From NCBI GenBank assembly GCA_015060075.1, contig SUZE01000005.1, positions 35,100 through 99,099 of the forward strand: a DNA stretch of 64,000 nt. The letters are read 5' to 3'. Under the pieces are notes generated by a model. That model saw only the letters and a list, made by a program, of their open reading frames with translations, made no database searches and was not told where the DNA came from. Shown here in pieces: positions 48,618 through 56,873 of this stretch. The first letter of the stretch is position 1, and every line of letters starts with the position of its first letter. The stretch comes from Rikenellaceae bacterium (GTDB lineage: Bacteria > Bacteroidota > Bacteroidia > Bacteroidales > Rikenellaceae). The translations under genes were made by a program, and so were the position numbers.

Positions 48618-48638
48618 CATATTTTGTCAAAATATGTT
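48616..48638. promoter_or_regulatory. Perfect 23-bp palindrome between fimbrial operon and sdaA
   Basis: AACATATTTTG, central T, CAAAATATGTT: 11-bp arms without mismatch. It abuts the -33 region of the fimbrial promoter and lies about 75 bp upstream of the sdaA -7 box. The symmetry suits a dimeric DNA-binding regulator. No regulator gene is adjacent. Confidence 0.65.
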
Positions 48639-48711
48639 ATCACAATGGCTGGGCATCATTATATTTTGGAGATATTCCCTCACTTTTAGGGACAAAAATT
48701 AATTTTTTACC

Positions 48712-48719
48712 TATCTTTG
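48712..48719 (+). promoter_or_regulatory. -7 box of sdaA
   Basis: A perfect TATCTTTG 24 bp before the sdaA ATG; -33 not clear. Confidence 0.5.
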
Positions 48720-48743
48720 TCGCATCAAATATCCCAAAAAACA

Positions 48744-49943
48744 ATGGAGTCATTAAAGGAGTTATACAAGATAGGAAATGGTCCTTCGAGTAGCCACACA
48801 ATGGGACCAAAACTCGCTGCCGAACAATTCTTGCAGCGTTGCCCCGATGCCGAGAGTTTCAGAGTTACACTCTACGGCTCACTCGCCGCAACAGGTCGAG
48901 GTCACTTGACCGACAAGGCGATAGAGTCGGTGTTACAACCCGTTGCTCCGACCGAAATCGTTTGGAAAGCGGATGTTGTATTGCCATTCCACCCGAACGG
49001 AATGCTTTTCGAGGCACTGCGCAATGGTGAGGCGTACAACAAATGGGAGATTTACAGCATTGGCGGTGGTGCATTGGCAAATGAAGAGAGCGCACCTGCC
49101 GACAAAAAACAGATATATCCACTGAACACCATCAGCGAAATTAAAGAGTGGTGTTACCGTGAGGGTAAGACCTATTGGGAGTATGTCGAGGATTGCGAGG
49201 GCAAAGAGATTTGGGACTACCTCGATAATATCTGGACCGTGATGTGCGACACCATTTCACGAGGTTTGAACAACGATGGCGTACTGCCGGGAGGATTGAA
49301 GGTTGCCCGCAAGGCAAGTACCTACTTTGTAAAGTCGAAGAGTTTTACCGACTCGCTCGCAACACGAGCAAAGATATATGCCTATGCCCTTGCCGTAGCC
49401 GAGGAGAACGCTTCGGGAGGCATCGTGGTTACGGCTCCGACATGCGGCTCATGTGGCGTTTTGCCGGCGGTAATGTATCACCTCAACACCTCTCGTGAGT
49501 TTTTGCGTATCCGCATCTTGCGAGCATTGGCAACTGCCGGGTTATTCGGAAATGTGGTGAAAACCAACTCCTCGATTTCGGGAGCAGAGGTTGGTTGTCA
49601 GGGTGAGATTGGCGTGGCGTGTGCCATGGCGGCAGCGGCAGCATGCCAACTCTTTGGCGGAACACCAGCGCAAATCGAATATGCCGCAGAGATGGGCTTG
49701 GAGCACCACTTGGGTTTGACCTGCGACCCTGTTTGCGGATTGGTGCAAGTGCCTTGTATTGAGCGCAATGCCATAGCAGCAGCCCGAGCATTCGATGCCA
49801 ACACATACGCAACCCTTTCGGACGGCTCACACCTTGTGTCGTTTGATAAGGTTGTGGAGGTGATGCACGAAACGGGGCACAATCTTCCATCGCTCTATCG
49901 CGAAACCTCGGAGGGAGGTTTGGCAAAGAGAGTAGAGAGATAG
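48744..49943 (+). CDS. sdaA: L-serine ammonia-lyase, iron-sulfur type
   Basis: Deaminates serine to pyruvate and ammonia with a 4Fe-4S cluster. It is 399 aa from ATG at 48744; an in-frame TTG at 48717 lies inside the promoter box. The N-terminal beta domain has IGNGPSSSHTMGP, and the alpha domain has TAPTCGSCGVLPA and GCQGEIG. Candidate cluster ligands are C285, C327 and C338. It is shorter than E. coli SdaA (454 aa), which is common in Bacteroidetes. Divergent from the fimbrial operon. Confidence 0.92.
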   Translation: MESLKELYKIGNGPSSSHTMGPKLAAEQFLQRCPDAESFRVTLYGSLAATGRGHLTDKAIESVLQPVAPTEIVWKADVVLPFHPNGMLFEALRNGEAYNKWEIYSIGGGALANEESAPADKKQIYPLNTISEIKEWCYREGKTYWEYVEDCEGKEIWDYLDNIWTVMCDTISRGLNNDGVLPGGLKVARKASTYFVKSKSFTDSLATRAKIYAYALAVAEENASGGIVVTAPTCGSCGVLPAVMYHLNTSREFLRIRILRALATAGLFGNVVKTNSSISGAEVGCQGEIGVACAMAAAAACQLFGGTPAQIEYAAEMGLEHHLGLTCDPVCGLVQVPCIERNAIAAARAFDANTYATLSDGSHLVSFDKVVEVMHETGHNLPSLYRETSEGGLAKRVER

Positions 49944-49981
49944 ATTTTTTCAAAAAAAACTCTCGTCTCTCGTCTTTTTAC

Positions 49982-49989
49982 TATCTTTG
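49982..49989 (+). promoter_or_regulatory. -7 box of the SulP gene
   Basis: Perfect TATCTTTG 37 bp before the ATG. Just upstream is a short CTCTCGTC tract (49960-49976) like the tail of the composite repeat. Confidence 0.5.
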
Positions 49990-50026
49990 CGCCCGATTTA
50001 GGTTATGTATTAAGGTTAATTAAGTG

Positions 50027-51724
50027 ATGAAACCAAAATTTTCTATCGATTTTGACCCGAAAATATTCTACACTTTGCGCCACTACGACCGCGCAAAGTT
50101 TATGAAGGATATTATGGCGGGTATCATTGTGGGTATTGTGGCGATTCCTCTCGCCATTGCATTCGGTATTGCATCGGGCGTAGGTCCGACAGAAGGACTT
50201 GTAACGGCAATTATTGCCGGATTTATTGTATCGGCACTCGGTGGCTCGCGCGTGCAAATTGGCGGTCCTACGGGCGCTTTTATCGTCATTATCTATGGCG
50301 TTGTCCAGCAGTTCGGACTCGGCGGTTTGGCCATTGCGACCATTATGGCGGGTATTATGTTGGTGCTGATGGGTGTATTCAAACTCGGCACAATCATCAA
50401 GTTTATGCCTTACCCTATCATCGTGGGCTTCACCGCAGGTATCGCAGTGACAATCTTCTCGACACAGATTAATGACCTGCTCGGACTCGGCATCGAGGAT
50501 GTTCCGGCAAACTTTATCGAGAAATGGAAGTGTTATTTCGCAAACCTCGGCAGCACCAATTGGTGGGCATTGGGCATCGGTTTGGCTTCGATTTTGATTA
50601 TTGTAGGCACACCTTATATCTCGAAGAAGATTCCTGGCTCGCTGCTCGCTATCGTTGTTATGACCGCATTTTGCTGGGCTTTGGAGCACTTTACAGGTAT
50701 TCACCCCGTAGCAACTATTGGTGATTTGTACGAACTCCCTTCGGGATTGCCTTCATTCCGCATTCCTTCGCTCGGCGAAGAGTCTCTTTGGACAACCATT
50801 CAGGCACTCTTGCCAACCGCCTTCACTATTGCGATGTTGGGTGCTATCGAGTCGTTGCTCTCGGCGATGGTTTCGGACGGTGTTATCGGCTCACGCCACA
50901 ACTCCAACACCGAGTTGATGGCGCAGGGCTTGGCTAACATCGTAGTTCCATTCTTCGGCGGTATTCCTGCTACGGGAGCCATCGCACGAACAATGGCAAA
51001 TATCAACAACGGAGGTCGCACCCCTGTTGCAGGTATTGTTCACACCATTGTTTTATTGCTCGTGTTGCTCTTCTTGGGAGGCTTGGTTGGCGCAATTCCA
51101 ATGCCTTGCTTGGCAGGCGTGTTGATTATGGTATCGTACAATATGAGTGGTTGGCGTACTATCCGTTCTATGTGTCGTCAGTCGCGCTCGGATATCGCAA
51201 TTCTCTTTACCACGATGTTGCTCACAATCATCTTCGACCTCACAATCGCTATCGAGGTGGGATTGATTTTGGCGGTAGTACTCTTCGTGCGCCGAATTAT
51301 GGAGACTTCGAACATCTCGGTTTTGCGAGATGAGATGGAGTTACACCATGACGGCGAGGAGGGCGATATTCAACTCGCTATTCCGCAGGGTGTTGAGGTC
51401 TACGAGATTGACGGTCCTTTCTTCTTCGGTGTGGCAACAAAGTTTGAGGAGCTGACCTCGATGCGCAACTCAATGCCTATCCGTATTGTGCGTATGCGCA
51501 AGGTGTCATTTATCGACTCTACGGGTTTGCACAACCTCGAAATCTTTATCGAAGCAGCGTTGAAAGCAGGACAGAAAGTTATTCTTTCGGGTGTAAACAA
51601 GAAGGTCTATCAGGCTATTGACCGTGCAGGCATTCTCGGCAAAATTGGTAAGGAGAATGTGCTTGACCATATCGACCTTGCCCTCGCCCGCGCAGAGGAA
51701 CTCGCAAAGCAAATTGAGATATAA
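50027..51724 (+). CDS. SulP family anion permease with STAS domain
   Basis: A 565-aa membrane transporter of the SLC26/SulP family (sulfate, bicarbonate or dicarboxylate). I choose ATG at 50027 over the GTG just before it. Transmembrane core of about 12-14 helices (MAGIIVGIVAIPLAIAFGIA, SRVQIGGPTGAFIVI) followed by a cytoplasmic STAS domain (GVEVYEIDGPFFFGVATKF, VSFIDSTGLHNLEIF). The DST motif with the phosphorylatable Ser is present. The transported anion cannot be told. Confidence 0.88.
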   Translation: MKPKFSIDFDPKIFYTLRHYDRAKFMKDIMAGIIVGIVAIPLAIAFGIASGVGPTEGLVTAIIAGFIVSALGGSRVQIGGPTGAFIVIIYGVVQQFGLGGLAIATIMAGIMLVLMGVFKLGTIIKFMPYPIIVGFTAGIAVTIFSTQINDLLGLGIEDVPANFIEKWKCYFANLGSTNWWALGIGLASILIIVGTPYISKKIPGSLLAIVVMTAFCWALEHFTGIHPVATIGDLYELPSGLPSFRIPSLGEESLWTTIQALLPTAFTIAMLGAIESLLSAMVSDGVIGSRHNSNTELMAQGLANIVVPFFGGIPATGAIARTMANINNGGRTPVAGIVHTIVLLLVLLFLGGLVGAIPMPCLAGVLIMVSYNMSGWRTIRSMCRQSRSDIAILFTTMLLTIIFDLTIAIEVGLILAVVLFVRRIMETSNISVLRDEMELHHDGEEGDIQLAIPQGVEVYEIDGPFFFGVATKFEELTSMRNSMPIRIVRMRKVSFIDSTGLHNLEIFIEAALKAGQKVILSGVNKKVYQAIDRAGILGKIGKENVLDHIDLALARAEELAKQIEI

Positions 51725-51784
51725 GGGTTAAAAGTTTTAACCCTTATTACCATTAGCCATTGGTCATCAGCCGATGGCTTTTTT
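51721..51784 (+). terminator. Tandem hairpins at the SulP stop codon
   Basis: First a perfect palindrome of 13-bp arms, ATAAGGGTTAAAA / TTTTAACCCTTAT (51721-51747), that includes the stop codon (51722-51724). Then AGCCAT/ATGGCT (51755-51779) followed by TTTTT, an intrinsic terminator. Confidence 0.8.
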
Positions 51785-51794
51785 GTTTTCTGTT

Positions 51795-51855
51795 TTCTGA
51801 ACTCCTGCCCTTGTCGCGGCGTAGCATAATTAAGGGTTAGTAATGGCTAGTAAGG
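51795..51855 (+). repeat. Degenerate copy of the composite repeat
   Basis: CTGAACTCCTGCCCTTGTC-GCGGCG is the family start (GAACTCC, TTGTCACGGCG); the following G-rich core has decayed to AAGGGTTAGTAATGG and AAGGGGCG. Confidence 0.4.
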
Positions 51856-51923
51856 GGCGTTTACAGTTTTCAGTTTAACGCACAGCGATGGTCGAAAGAC
51901 TATCACTTTTTATTTTTGTAAAA

Positions 51924-51969
51924 ATACCATTGGTATAAATATGGTTAAACCAATTATTTTGTATCTTTG
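51924..51969 (+). promoter_or_regulatory. Promoter of the restriction-modification operon with palindromes
   Basis: TATCTTTG (51962-51969) is a perfect -7 box 22 bp before the ATG. Upstream are ATACCA-t-TGGTAT (51924-51936) and GGTT-a-AACC (51943-51951), and ATTGGT (51929-51934) can also pair with ACCAAT (51949-51954). The sites sit where an operator would, as in controller-regulated systems, but no controller gene is seen. Confidence 0.5.
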
Positions 51970-51991
51970 CAAAATATAAAAGTCATATAGC

Positions 51992-52753
51992 ATGAAAAAA
52001 TTGTGGCAAATAGAAGATGAGCTTCGCTTCTTACAAAAAGCGATGGATATAACAACCTTAGAAAAACTAACGGTTGACATAGATGGTTCACACATGGTTT
52101 TTGCTCCAAAAGATTTCATTGGTGATGTCAAAACCCCGCAATCTCGCAACGCACTAATAGGGTCATATACCGAAAAATGGTGTAGGGATTTCTTCGCCGA
52201 TATAGCAGAAAGTAAAGGGCTATATGCTATCTCAGGGGTACAATGTGAAGAGTTAGGATTGCAAAGTAGCAGTAGTGCAGACTTGGCTTTTTGCAAAAAA
52301 CCGGGCATACAACAAAAAGCAGAAGACATTGTACTCATATTTGAAATAAAGATGGGTATTGTCAACAATTACAGGTACAACAAAACAAACCTATCTTTCG
52401 AATTCTTCGGTCGTTATAACGAGCACAAGGGGGTCCCATCATTGCTGCGTTCAGATAGCATGTTAAAAGCGATTGGTAAAGCGGTAAATATCCGAATGTC
52501 CTGCAATCTTGGCAGGGAGATTCCAATAATAATATTGGGCAACTCTCCTATCGGCAAATCTTACATCACAAAAGTGGACAACCTTTGCACGGGTGGTATA
52601 ATACAACAATTTATTTCGTTATACCCAGATTGTGGCGGTCATGGTTTCCAAGAGTCCCCCAAAATGGGCTTCAAAACATATTCGTCATACACAGATGTTT
52701 TCAACTATATATTATCTATTCTCGAAAATAGAAAACATTTTTTAGCGCAATGA
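51992..52753 (+). CDS. Type II restriction endonuclease (PD-(D/E)XK-like)
   Basis: 253 aa, not assignable to a named family by eye. A PD-(D/E)XK core is visible: D97 (SSADLAFCKK) and E118-I-K120 (IVLIFEIKMG), with helix SYTEKWCRDFFADI before it. It is immediately followed by a DNA methyltransferase, which is the main reason for the call. The recognition site is unknown. AT-rich codon use differs from neighbours and suggests transfer. Confidence 0.7.
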   Translation: MKKLWQIEDELRFLQKAMDITTLEKLTVDIDGSHMVFAPKDFIGDVKTPQSRNALIGSYTEKWCRDFFADIAESKGLYAISGVQCEELGLQSSSSADLAFCKKPGIQQKAEDIVLIFEIKMGIVNNYRYNKTNLSFEFFGRYNEHKGVPSLLRSDSMLKAIGKAVNIRMSCNLGREIPIIILGNSPIGKSYITKVDNLCTGGIIQQFISLYPDCGGHGFQESPKMGFKTYSSYTDVFNYILSILENRKHFLAQ

Positions 52754-52854
52754 TGAGCGACAAAGAGCTAGGAATTCTTTTAGAACAAGCAAACCAAGAA
52801 GACACCTTTGAAACAAAGGGCAAAAAGTTTATAGAACTAATATATGGTAGGTAA
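52750..52854 (+). CDS. Small 34-residue frame between endonuclease and methyltransferase
   Basis: ATG at 52750 overlaps the endonuclease stop (ATGATGAG) and the frame ends at 52854, 11 nt inside the methyltransferase start. The product begins MMSDKELGILLEQ and ends KKFIELIYGR; it is predicted helical. Overlap at both ends suggests translational coupling. It is too short for a normal helix-turn-helix controller. It could also be chance. Confidence 0.4.
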   Translation: MMSDKELGILLEQANQEDTFETKGKKFIELIYGR

Positions 52855-53764
52855 CATGGAAAGAAAAAGAAAATCGTCACAAACCTCTTCTTTTGGTGTA
52901 TCCAAAAGAGAAAACCACAATTCAGAACAGTTCTATAATTCCAATATATACGCAACTATTGGGTTGAATGCCGTGGTGGACAAAAAGGAGAATGCTATCC
53001 CTCTGGAGTGTCTAAATAGCATCTTTTGTCACACATCTGAATGTATGAGAGAGTTGGCAGACAATAGCGTGCATCTAATGATAACCTCTCCACCTTATAA
53101 TGTAACAAAAGAGTATGATCAAAATTTAACGCTAGAGTCATATCTTTCTTTGTTAGAAAATGTGATGAAAGAGACATACAGGGTGCTTGTAGATGGAGGA
53201 CGAGCTTGTATCAATATTGCCAATGTAGGTAGGAAGCCTTATATCCCACTATCTGATTACATCAGCAAACTCATGAATGAGATTGGATTTAATTACAGAG
53301 GTGAGATAATCTGGGATAAATCGGCATCAGCAGGCGGTTCATGCGCTTGGGGAAGTTGGATGTCAGCATCTAATCCGAGTTTGCGAGATGTACACGAATA
53401 TATCTTGGTTTTCAGCAAAGGTAATCTTGCACGAAAAAAAAATATTCAAAAGGAAAACACGATCAGCAGAGATGATTTTTTGGAATGGACCAAAAGTATA
53501 TGGAGAATGAATACAGAGAGTGCCAAAAGGGTGTCACACCCTGCTCCATTCCCATTGGAGCTTCCTCATAGGCTGATAAACCTATACTCTTTCAAAGGAG
53601 ATGTTGTTTTGGACCCATTTATGGGGTCGGGCACAACCGCCGTTGCAGCATTACAAAACGGCAGAAATTACATAGGCTATGATATAGATGAGAACTATAT
53701 CACTATCGCTAATAAGCGTATCGAGAAGGCAAAAGCTGAATTAGCAAACAAGAAACTCTTCTAA
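52844..53764 (+). CDS. DNA methyltransferase, beta class (N4-cytosine type by motif)
   Basis: 306 aa. Motif IV TSPPY (81-85) comes before the AdoMet motif I DPFMGSGTT (257-265), the beta-class order. TSPPY is typical of N4-cytosine enzymes, while N6-adenine enzymes usually have D/NPPY. It should protect the site cut by the upstream endonuclease. An alternative start is ATG at 52856. The AT-rich N-terminal 50 residues (ERKRKSSQTSSFGVSKREN) have no counterpart in the core. Confidence 0.85.
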   Translation: MVGNMERKRKSSQTSSFGVSKRENHNSEQFYNSNIYATIGLNAVVDKKENAIPLECLNSIFCHTSECMRELADNSVHLMITSPPYNVTKEYDQNLTLESYLSLLENVMKETYRVLVDGGRACINIANVGRKPYIPLSDYISKLMNEIGFNYRGEIIWDKSASAGGSCAWGSWMSASNPSLRDVHEYILVFSKGNLARKKNIQKENTISRDDFLEWTKSIWRMNTESAKRVSHPAPFPLELPHRLINLYSFKGDVVLDPFMGSGTTAVAALQNGRNYIGYDIDENYITIANKRIEKAKAELANKKLF

Positions 53765-53854
53765 ATCAAGCGGCGAATTAGTTCAATATCGGAGGAGTGA
53801 CAAGACTAACCTTCTCGAACTTGTAGCCGAGGTACACAACTTTATCAACCCCCG

Positions 53855-54038
53855 CCCTTGTCACGGCGCAACCATTCTAGGGGTTATAGGGGCGGGCGTT
53901 CCACCATTACTGGGGGCGCTCGCTTTGCTCGCTTACTAGGGGTGCGCTTTAAGATTTTAGTTTCCCGCTATATTCCTCCCCTAAGTTAGGGGTGGTGTCC
54001 AACGGGCGATGGGGTCTTCCACTCTCGTCTCTCGTCTA
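53855..54038 (+). repeat. Composite GC-rich repeat, single copy plus CTCGTCT tract
   Basis: CTTGTCACGGCGCAACC, a GGGGCGGGCGTTCC core with a broken hairpin, GGGGTGCGCTTTAAG, CCTCCCCTAA-g-TTAGGGGTGG, then CTCTCGTCTCTCGTC (54021-54035) reaching the stop codon of the next leftward gene. Nothing else is recognisable in 53765-54035. Confidence 0.8.
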
Positions 54039-55367
54039 TAATCTTATTGTCATTGCAAGGTCGTGCGGAACAGAGCCGGTACCGAGGTAGTCGTTTGCCG
54101 GGAACTCCATAGGCATTTGTGTATCTACGAAGCCTAATCGCTCGTACAATCGTTTCGATTCGGTGCTACTCGGGATAAGTGCTACCATATCGAAATGCTC
54201 GCTATCCTTAATTAGTTGCAGTGCCTCGGAGAGCAACTTTGAGGCTATACCACGACCACGATATTCGGGCTTTGTAGCCACCGCATAAAGGTATGCAACT
54301 TTTTTGCACACCATCTGCAACGGCACAATATAGAGCATCGAAACAACCTCATTATTCTCCTTGTGAATGAGAGGAATAGCGTCACTATGATTTATTAGAA
54401 ATGAGTCTATTTCGTGGATTTCATCTACAAAAATATCGTGCCACATCGCCCTCATCTCACGCTGCTCAACAGTCAAATGTAACGCCGAGATTTTGTCAAG
54501 CAATGTGGTCGGATAGTACGACATCTTCGCAAATCGCAACCCCTCCAAGCCGAGGTCATCTTCACGATTTATGAACTCAAACTCCTCTTCGAGCGACTGC
54601 GCCATCAAGCGATTTATCATTGTTGCTGCTCCCTGCACCTCGCCATCGTACTTTTCAACATGAATACAGAAGGTCTTGTGAGTTATCGGCGTACCATACG
54701 AGAATGCCACAGGCGCACCATTGGCATACAGCACCAACCCTCGCAAACCAAGCGCATCGAAATTATCGAACGCACGATGCAATGCTCGTTGCTCGGCTTG
54801 TTCCATCTCACCTATTTCACGCCCTTGCAGCCACTTCTTGTTCAGAGCAAGGCAATCTTTGATATTCGCCTTCGAGAGTGGCTCGGCATACCAATCATTA
54901 CGAGCAACAAAGTGGTTTATATGGTTTCGTTTTGGTTGATATTTGCGTCCTTGCAGACGAGCCAAATCCTCTGTACGATAGATATAGTCACAGAGGGCCC
55001 TCGGTGTATCGAAAGCGAACTCCAAAGGGTAGTTATCCTCCAAAAATGTGCGCCATTCATGCGACAAACCATAGAGACGTAACGGCACACGCTGCGAGAA
55101 GGCGTCTTGTCGCAATCGCTCGATAATCAACGCTTTATCCCCTATGCAAAAAGGTTGCATATAGCACTTTGTACCACCATTATCAAAGCGGATAACAAGA
55201 GAATTGTCCACCTCGGCAATTTCGGTATGATAGGTGTCGCTCCAACAGAATATATTGGCAAAATTGAGGTCACAATTCTGCTCCTCAGACGAGAGTGTAT
55301 AATACTCGAACAGTGGCTTGTCGGCCACTGTTACGGGGTGAAAGTCAATATGTTGATTTTCTATCAT
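54036..55367 (-). CDS. DUF2156-like domain fused to GNAT acetyltransferase
   Basis: 443 aa. The N-terminal 300 residues resemble the DUF2156/phosphatidylglycerol lysyltransferase C-terminal fold (QPKRNHINHF, KKWLQGREIG, YGTPITHKTFCIHVEKYDG). The last 120 are a GNAT domain with the acetyl-CoA loop EYRGRGIASKLL. The start overlaps the nadC stop (TAATG). Role unknown; possibly aminoacyl or acyl transfer. Confidence 0.7.
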   Translation of the reverse strand: MIENQHIDFHPVTVADKPLFEYYTLSSEEQNCDLNFANIFCWSDTYHTEIAEVDNSLVIRFDNGGTKCYMQPFCIGDKALIIERLRQDAFSQRVPLRLYGLSHEWRTFLEDNYPLEFAFDTPRALCDYIYRTEDLARLQGRKYQPKRNHINHFVARNDWYAEPLSKANIKDCLALNKKWLQGREIGEMEQAEQRALHRAFDNFDALGLRGLVLYANGAPVAFSYGTPITHKTFCIHVEKYDGEVQGAATMINRLMAQSLEEEFEFINREDDLGLEGLRFAKMSYYPTTLLDKISALHLTVEQREMRAMWHDIFVDEIHEIDSFLINHSDAIPLIHKENNEVVSMLYIVPLQMVCKKVAYLYAVATKPEYRGRGIASKLLSEALQLIKDSEHFDMVALIPSSTESKRLYERLGFVDTQMPMEFPANDYLGTGSVPHDLAMTIRL

Positions 55368-56218
55368 TAGCACGCTTTAAGCGACATATCGAGCGACTTG
55401 ATTTGGTGTGTCAAAGCTCCTACCGAGATAAAATCGACACCTGTTTCGGCGTAGTCTCGCAGGGTTTCGAGTGTTATGCCGCCACTCGACTCTGTTTCGC
55501 AGCGACCTGCAACCAACGCCACCGCCTCACGAGTCTGCTCCACCGAGAAGTTGTCGAACATAATTCTATCGACACCTCCCGCAGCAAAGACCTCCTTGAT
55601 ATCCTCCAACGAGCGCACCTCGCACTCAATAGGGATATTCTTGCCCTTGGCTTTCAAATACTCCTTTGCACCCGTCACCGCCTTCGCTACGCCACCTGCA
55701 AAGTCAATATGGTTATCTTTCAAAAGAATCATATCGAACAAGCCTATACGGTGATTCTCGCCACCACCCATCTTTACCGCCATCTTCTCCAAAACGCGCA
55801 TACCCGGTGTGGTCTTGCGGGTGTCGAGGACTTTGGTATGCAAATCGGCGATACGGTCGGCATAAACGGCGGTCTGCGTAGCCACGCCACTCATGCGTTG
55901 CATAATATTGAGCAGAATACGCTCTGCACGCAACAACGACTGCAAATTACCCTCGACATAGAAGGCTACATCGCCCACCTTAACACGGTCGCCATCGTTC
56001 AATATCTGCTCGAACTTAACCTCCGAGTCCAATCGCTCGGTAACCATCTTTGCAACTTCTATGCCTGCAATAATACCCTCCTGCTTGCACAGCAGGCGCA
56101 TTCTTCCTCGCTCCTCGGCAGGAATACAGCACAACGAAGTGTGGTCGCCATCGCCAATATCCTCCTTGATTGCCAACTCGATAAGTTCCTCTACATAGGG
56201 TTTGTATTCAGCCTTCAT
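55367..56218 (-). CDS. nadC: Quinolinate phosphoribosyltransferase (decarboxylating)
   Basis: Converts quinolinate and PRPP to nicotinate mononucleotide in NAD synthesis. It is 283 aa from ATG at 56218 (MKAEYKPYVEELI); upstream codons in frame overlap the promoter. Motifs: EDIGDGDHTS, MSGVATQTAVY, LDTRKTTPGMR, KMGGGENHRIGLFDMILLKDNH, and SSGGITLETLRDYAETGVD. No nadA or nadB in the window. Confidence 0.94.
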   Translation of the reverse strand: MKAEYKPYVEELIELAIKEDIGDGDHTSLCCIPAEERGRMRLLCKQEGIIAGIEVAKMVTERLDSEVKFEQILNDGDRVKVGDVAFYVEGNLQSLLRAERILLNIMQRMSGVATQTAVYADRIADLHTKVLDTRKTTPGMRVLEKMAVKMGGGENHRIGLFDMILLKDNHIDFAGGVAKAVTGAKEYLKAKGKNIPIECEVRSLEDIKEVFAAGGVDRIMFDNFSVEQTREAVALVAGRCETESSGGITLETLRDYAETGVDFISVGALTHQIKSLDMSLKAC

Positions 56219-56240
56219 GATTTTTGTGATTTTATTTCTG

Positions 56241-56248
56241 CAAATATA
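56241..56248 (-). promoter_or_regulatory. -7 box of nadC
   Basis: TATATTTG on the minus strand, 22 bp before the nadC ATG; it follows directly after the hairpin at 56260-56292. Confidence 0.5.
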
Positions 56249-56259
56249 CTGACAAAAAT

Positions 56260-56292
56260 GCAAAAAGTGTCCGAATTAAGGACACTTTTGCA
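56260..56292 (-). terminator. Hairpin between the lipoprotein operon and nadC (terminator or operator)
   Basis: AAAAGTGTCC, loop of 7 nt, GGACACTTTT, flanked by GCA and TGC. On the minus strand a T-rich segment follows, so it can end the upstream operon. It also lies over the -33 area of the nadC promoter, so a regulator site is possible. Confidence 0.55.
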
Positions 56293-56357
56293 AAATTTTA
56301 CCTTATTATCTTGTTCGGTATGGCTCAATGAGCTTTTTAGCTTCCAATCACTACGTT

Positions 56358-56849
56358 TTACTCAACCGAAGAGTCGGAGTTACCCGAAGTGAATGTCACA
56401 TGAGAATTGCGTTTCTCGTTAATCATAGTAAAGGATATCTCAATTCTACGACCTATACTTCCCCAAACTCTATTGATAAGGTATTGCTCATCAAAACCCT
56501 CAGGGATAATATCCTTTGCATCAAAGATATAGTTGATAGTAGTCTCATCTTCCGACACCGTAGTTGTAAATGGAATACCTTTCAATGCCAAATTCAACTT
56601 TATAGGCATAAGCTCCGCAAACTTTACTCCATTGAATGTAATGTCGAACTTTGGCTCAATGATATTTGGTATAGCCACCGTTACCGATGCATTGTTATCG
56701 GTGTATGTAACTTCACCAGATGTGGCATCTGTAACAACGATTTTACCGTTGTAGTTCGCTGCCGAGGAGCCACCCGAAGCGGGACCTTTGATGCACGAAG
56801 CGGTAAACATCAATGCTACAACTCCAATCAAAAACATCAATTTTTTCAT
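56358..56849 (-). CDS. Small lipoprotein, unknown family
   Basis: 163 aa from ATG at 56849, lipobox MFTASC (Cys 19). The mature part is a beta-rich domain (GKIVVTDATSGEVTYTDNNA, VTVAIPNIIEPKFDITFNGV), resembling calycin-like Bacteroidales lipoproteins, but I cannot place it firmly. It starts 24 nt after the TonB receptor stop, so it is the third gene of the GH3-receptor operon and may be the surface ligand-binding partner. Confidence 0.6.
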   Translation of the reverse strand: MKKLMFLIGVVALMFTASCIKGPASGGSSAANYNGKIVVTDATSGEVTYTDNNASVTVAIPNIIEPKFDITFNGVKFAELMPIKLNLALKGIPFTTTVSEDETTINYIFDAKDIIPEGFDEQYLINRVWGSIGRRIEISFTMINEKRNSHVTFTSGNSDSSVE

Positions 56850-56873
56850 AAACTTCACACTCTATTTATCGTT

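Noticed and set aside
51992..53764. Calling the restriction-modification pair part of a larger defence island with the TIR gene
   Set aside because: They are 27 kb apart with housekeeping and fimbrial genes between them; no other defence genes are seen near either.
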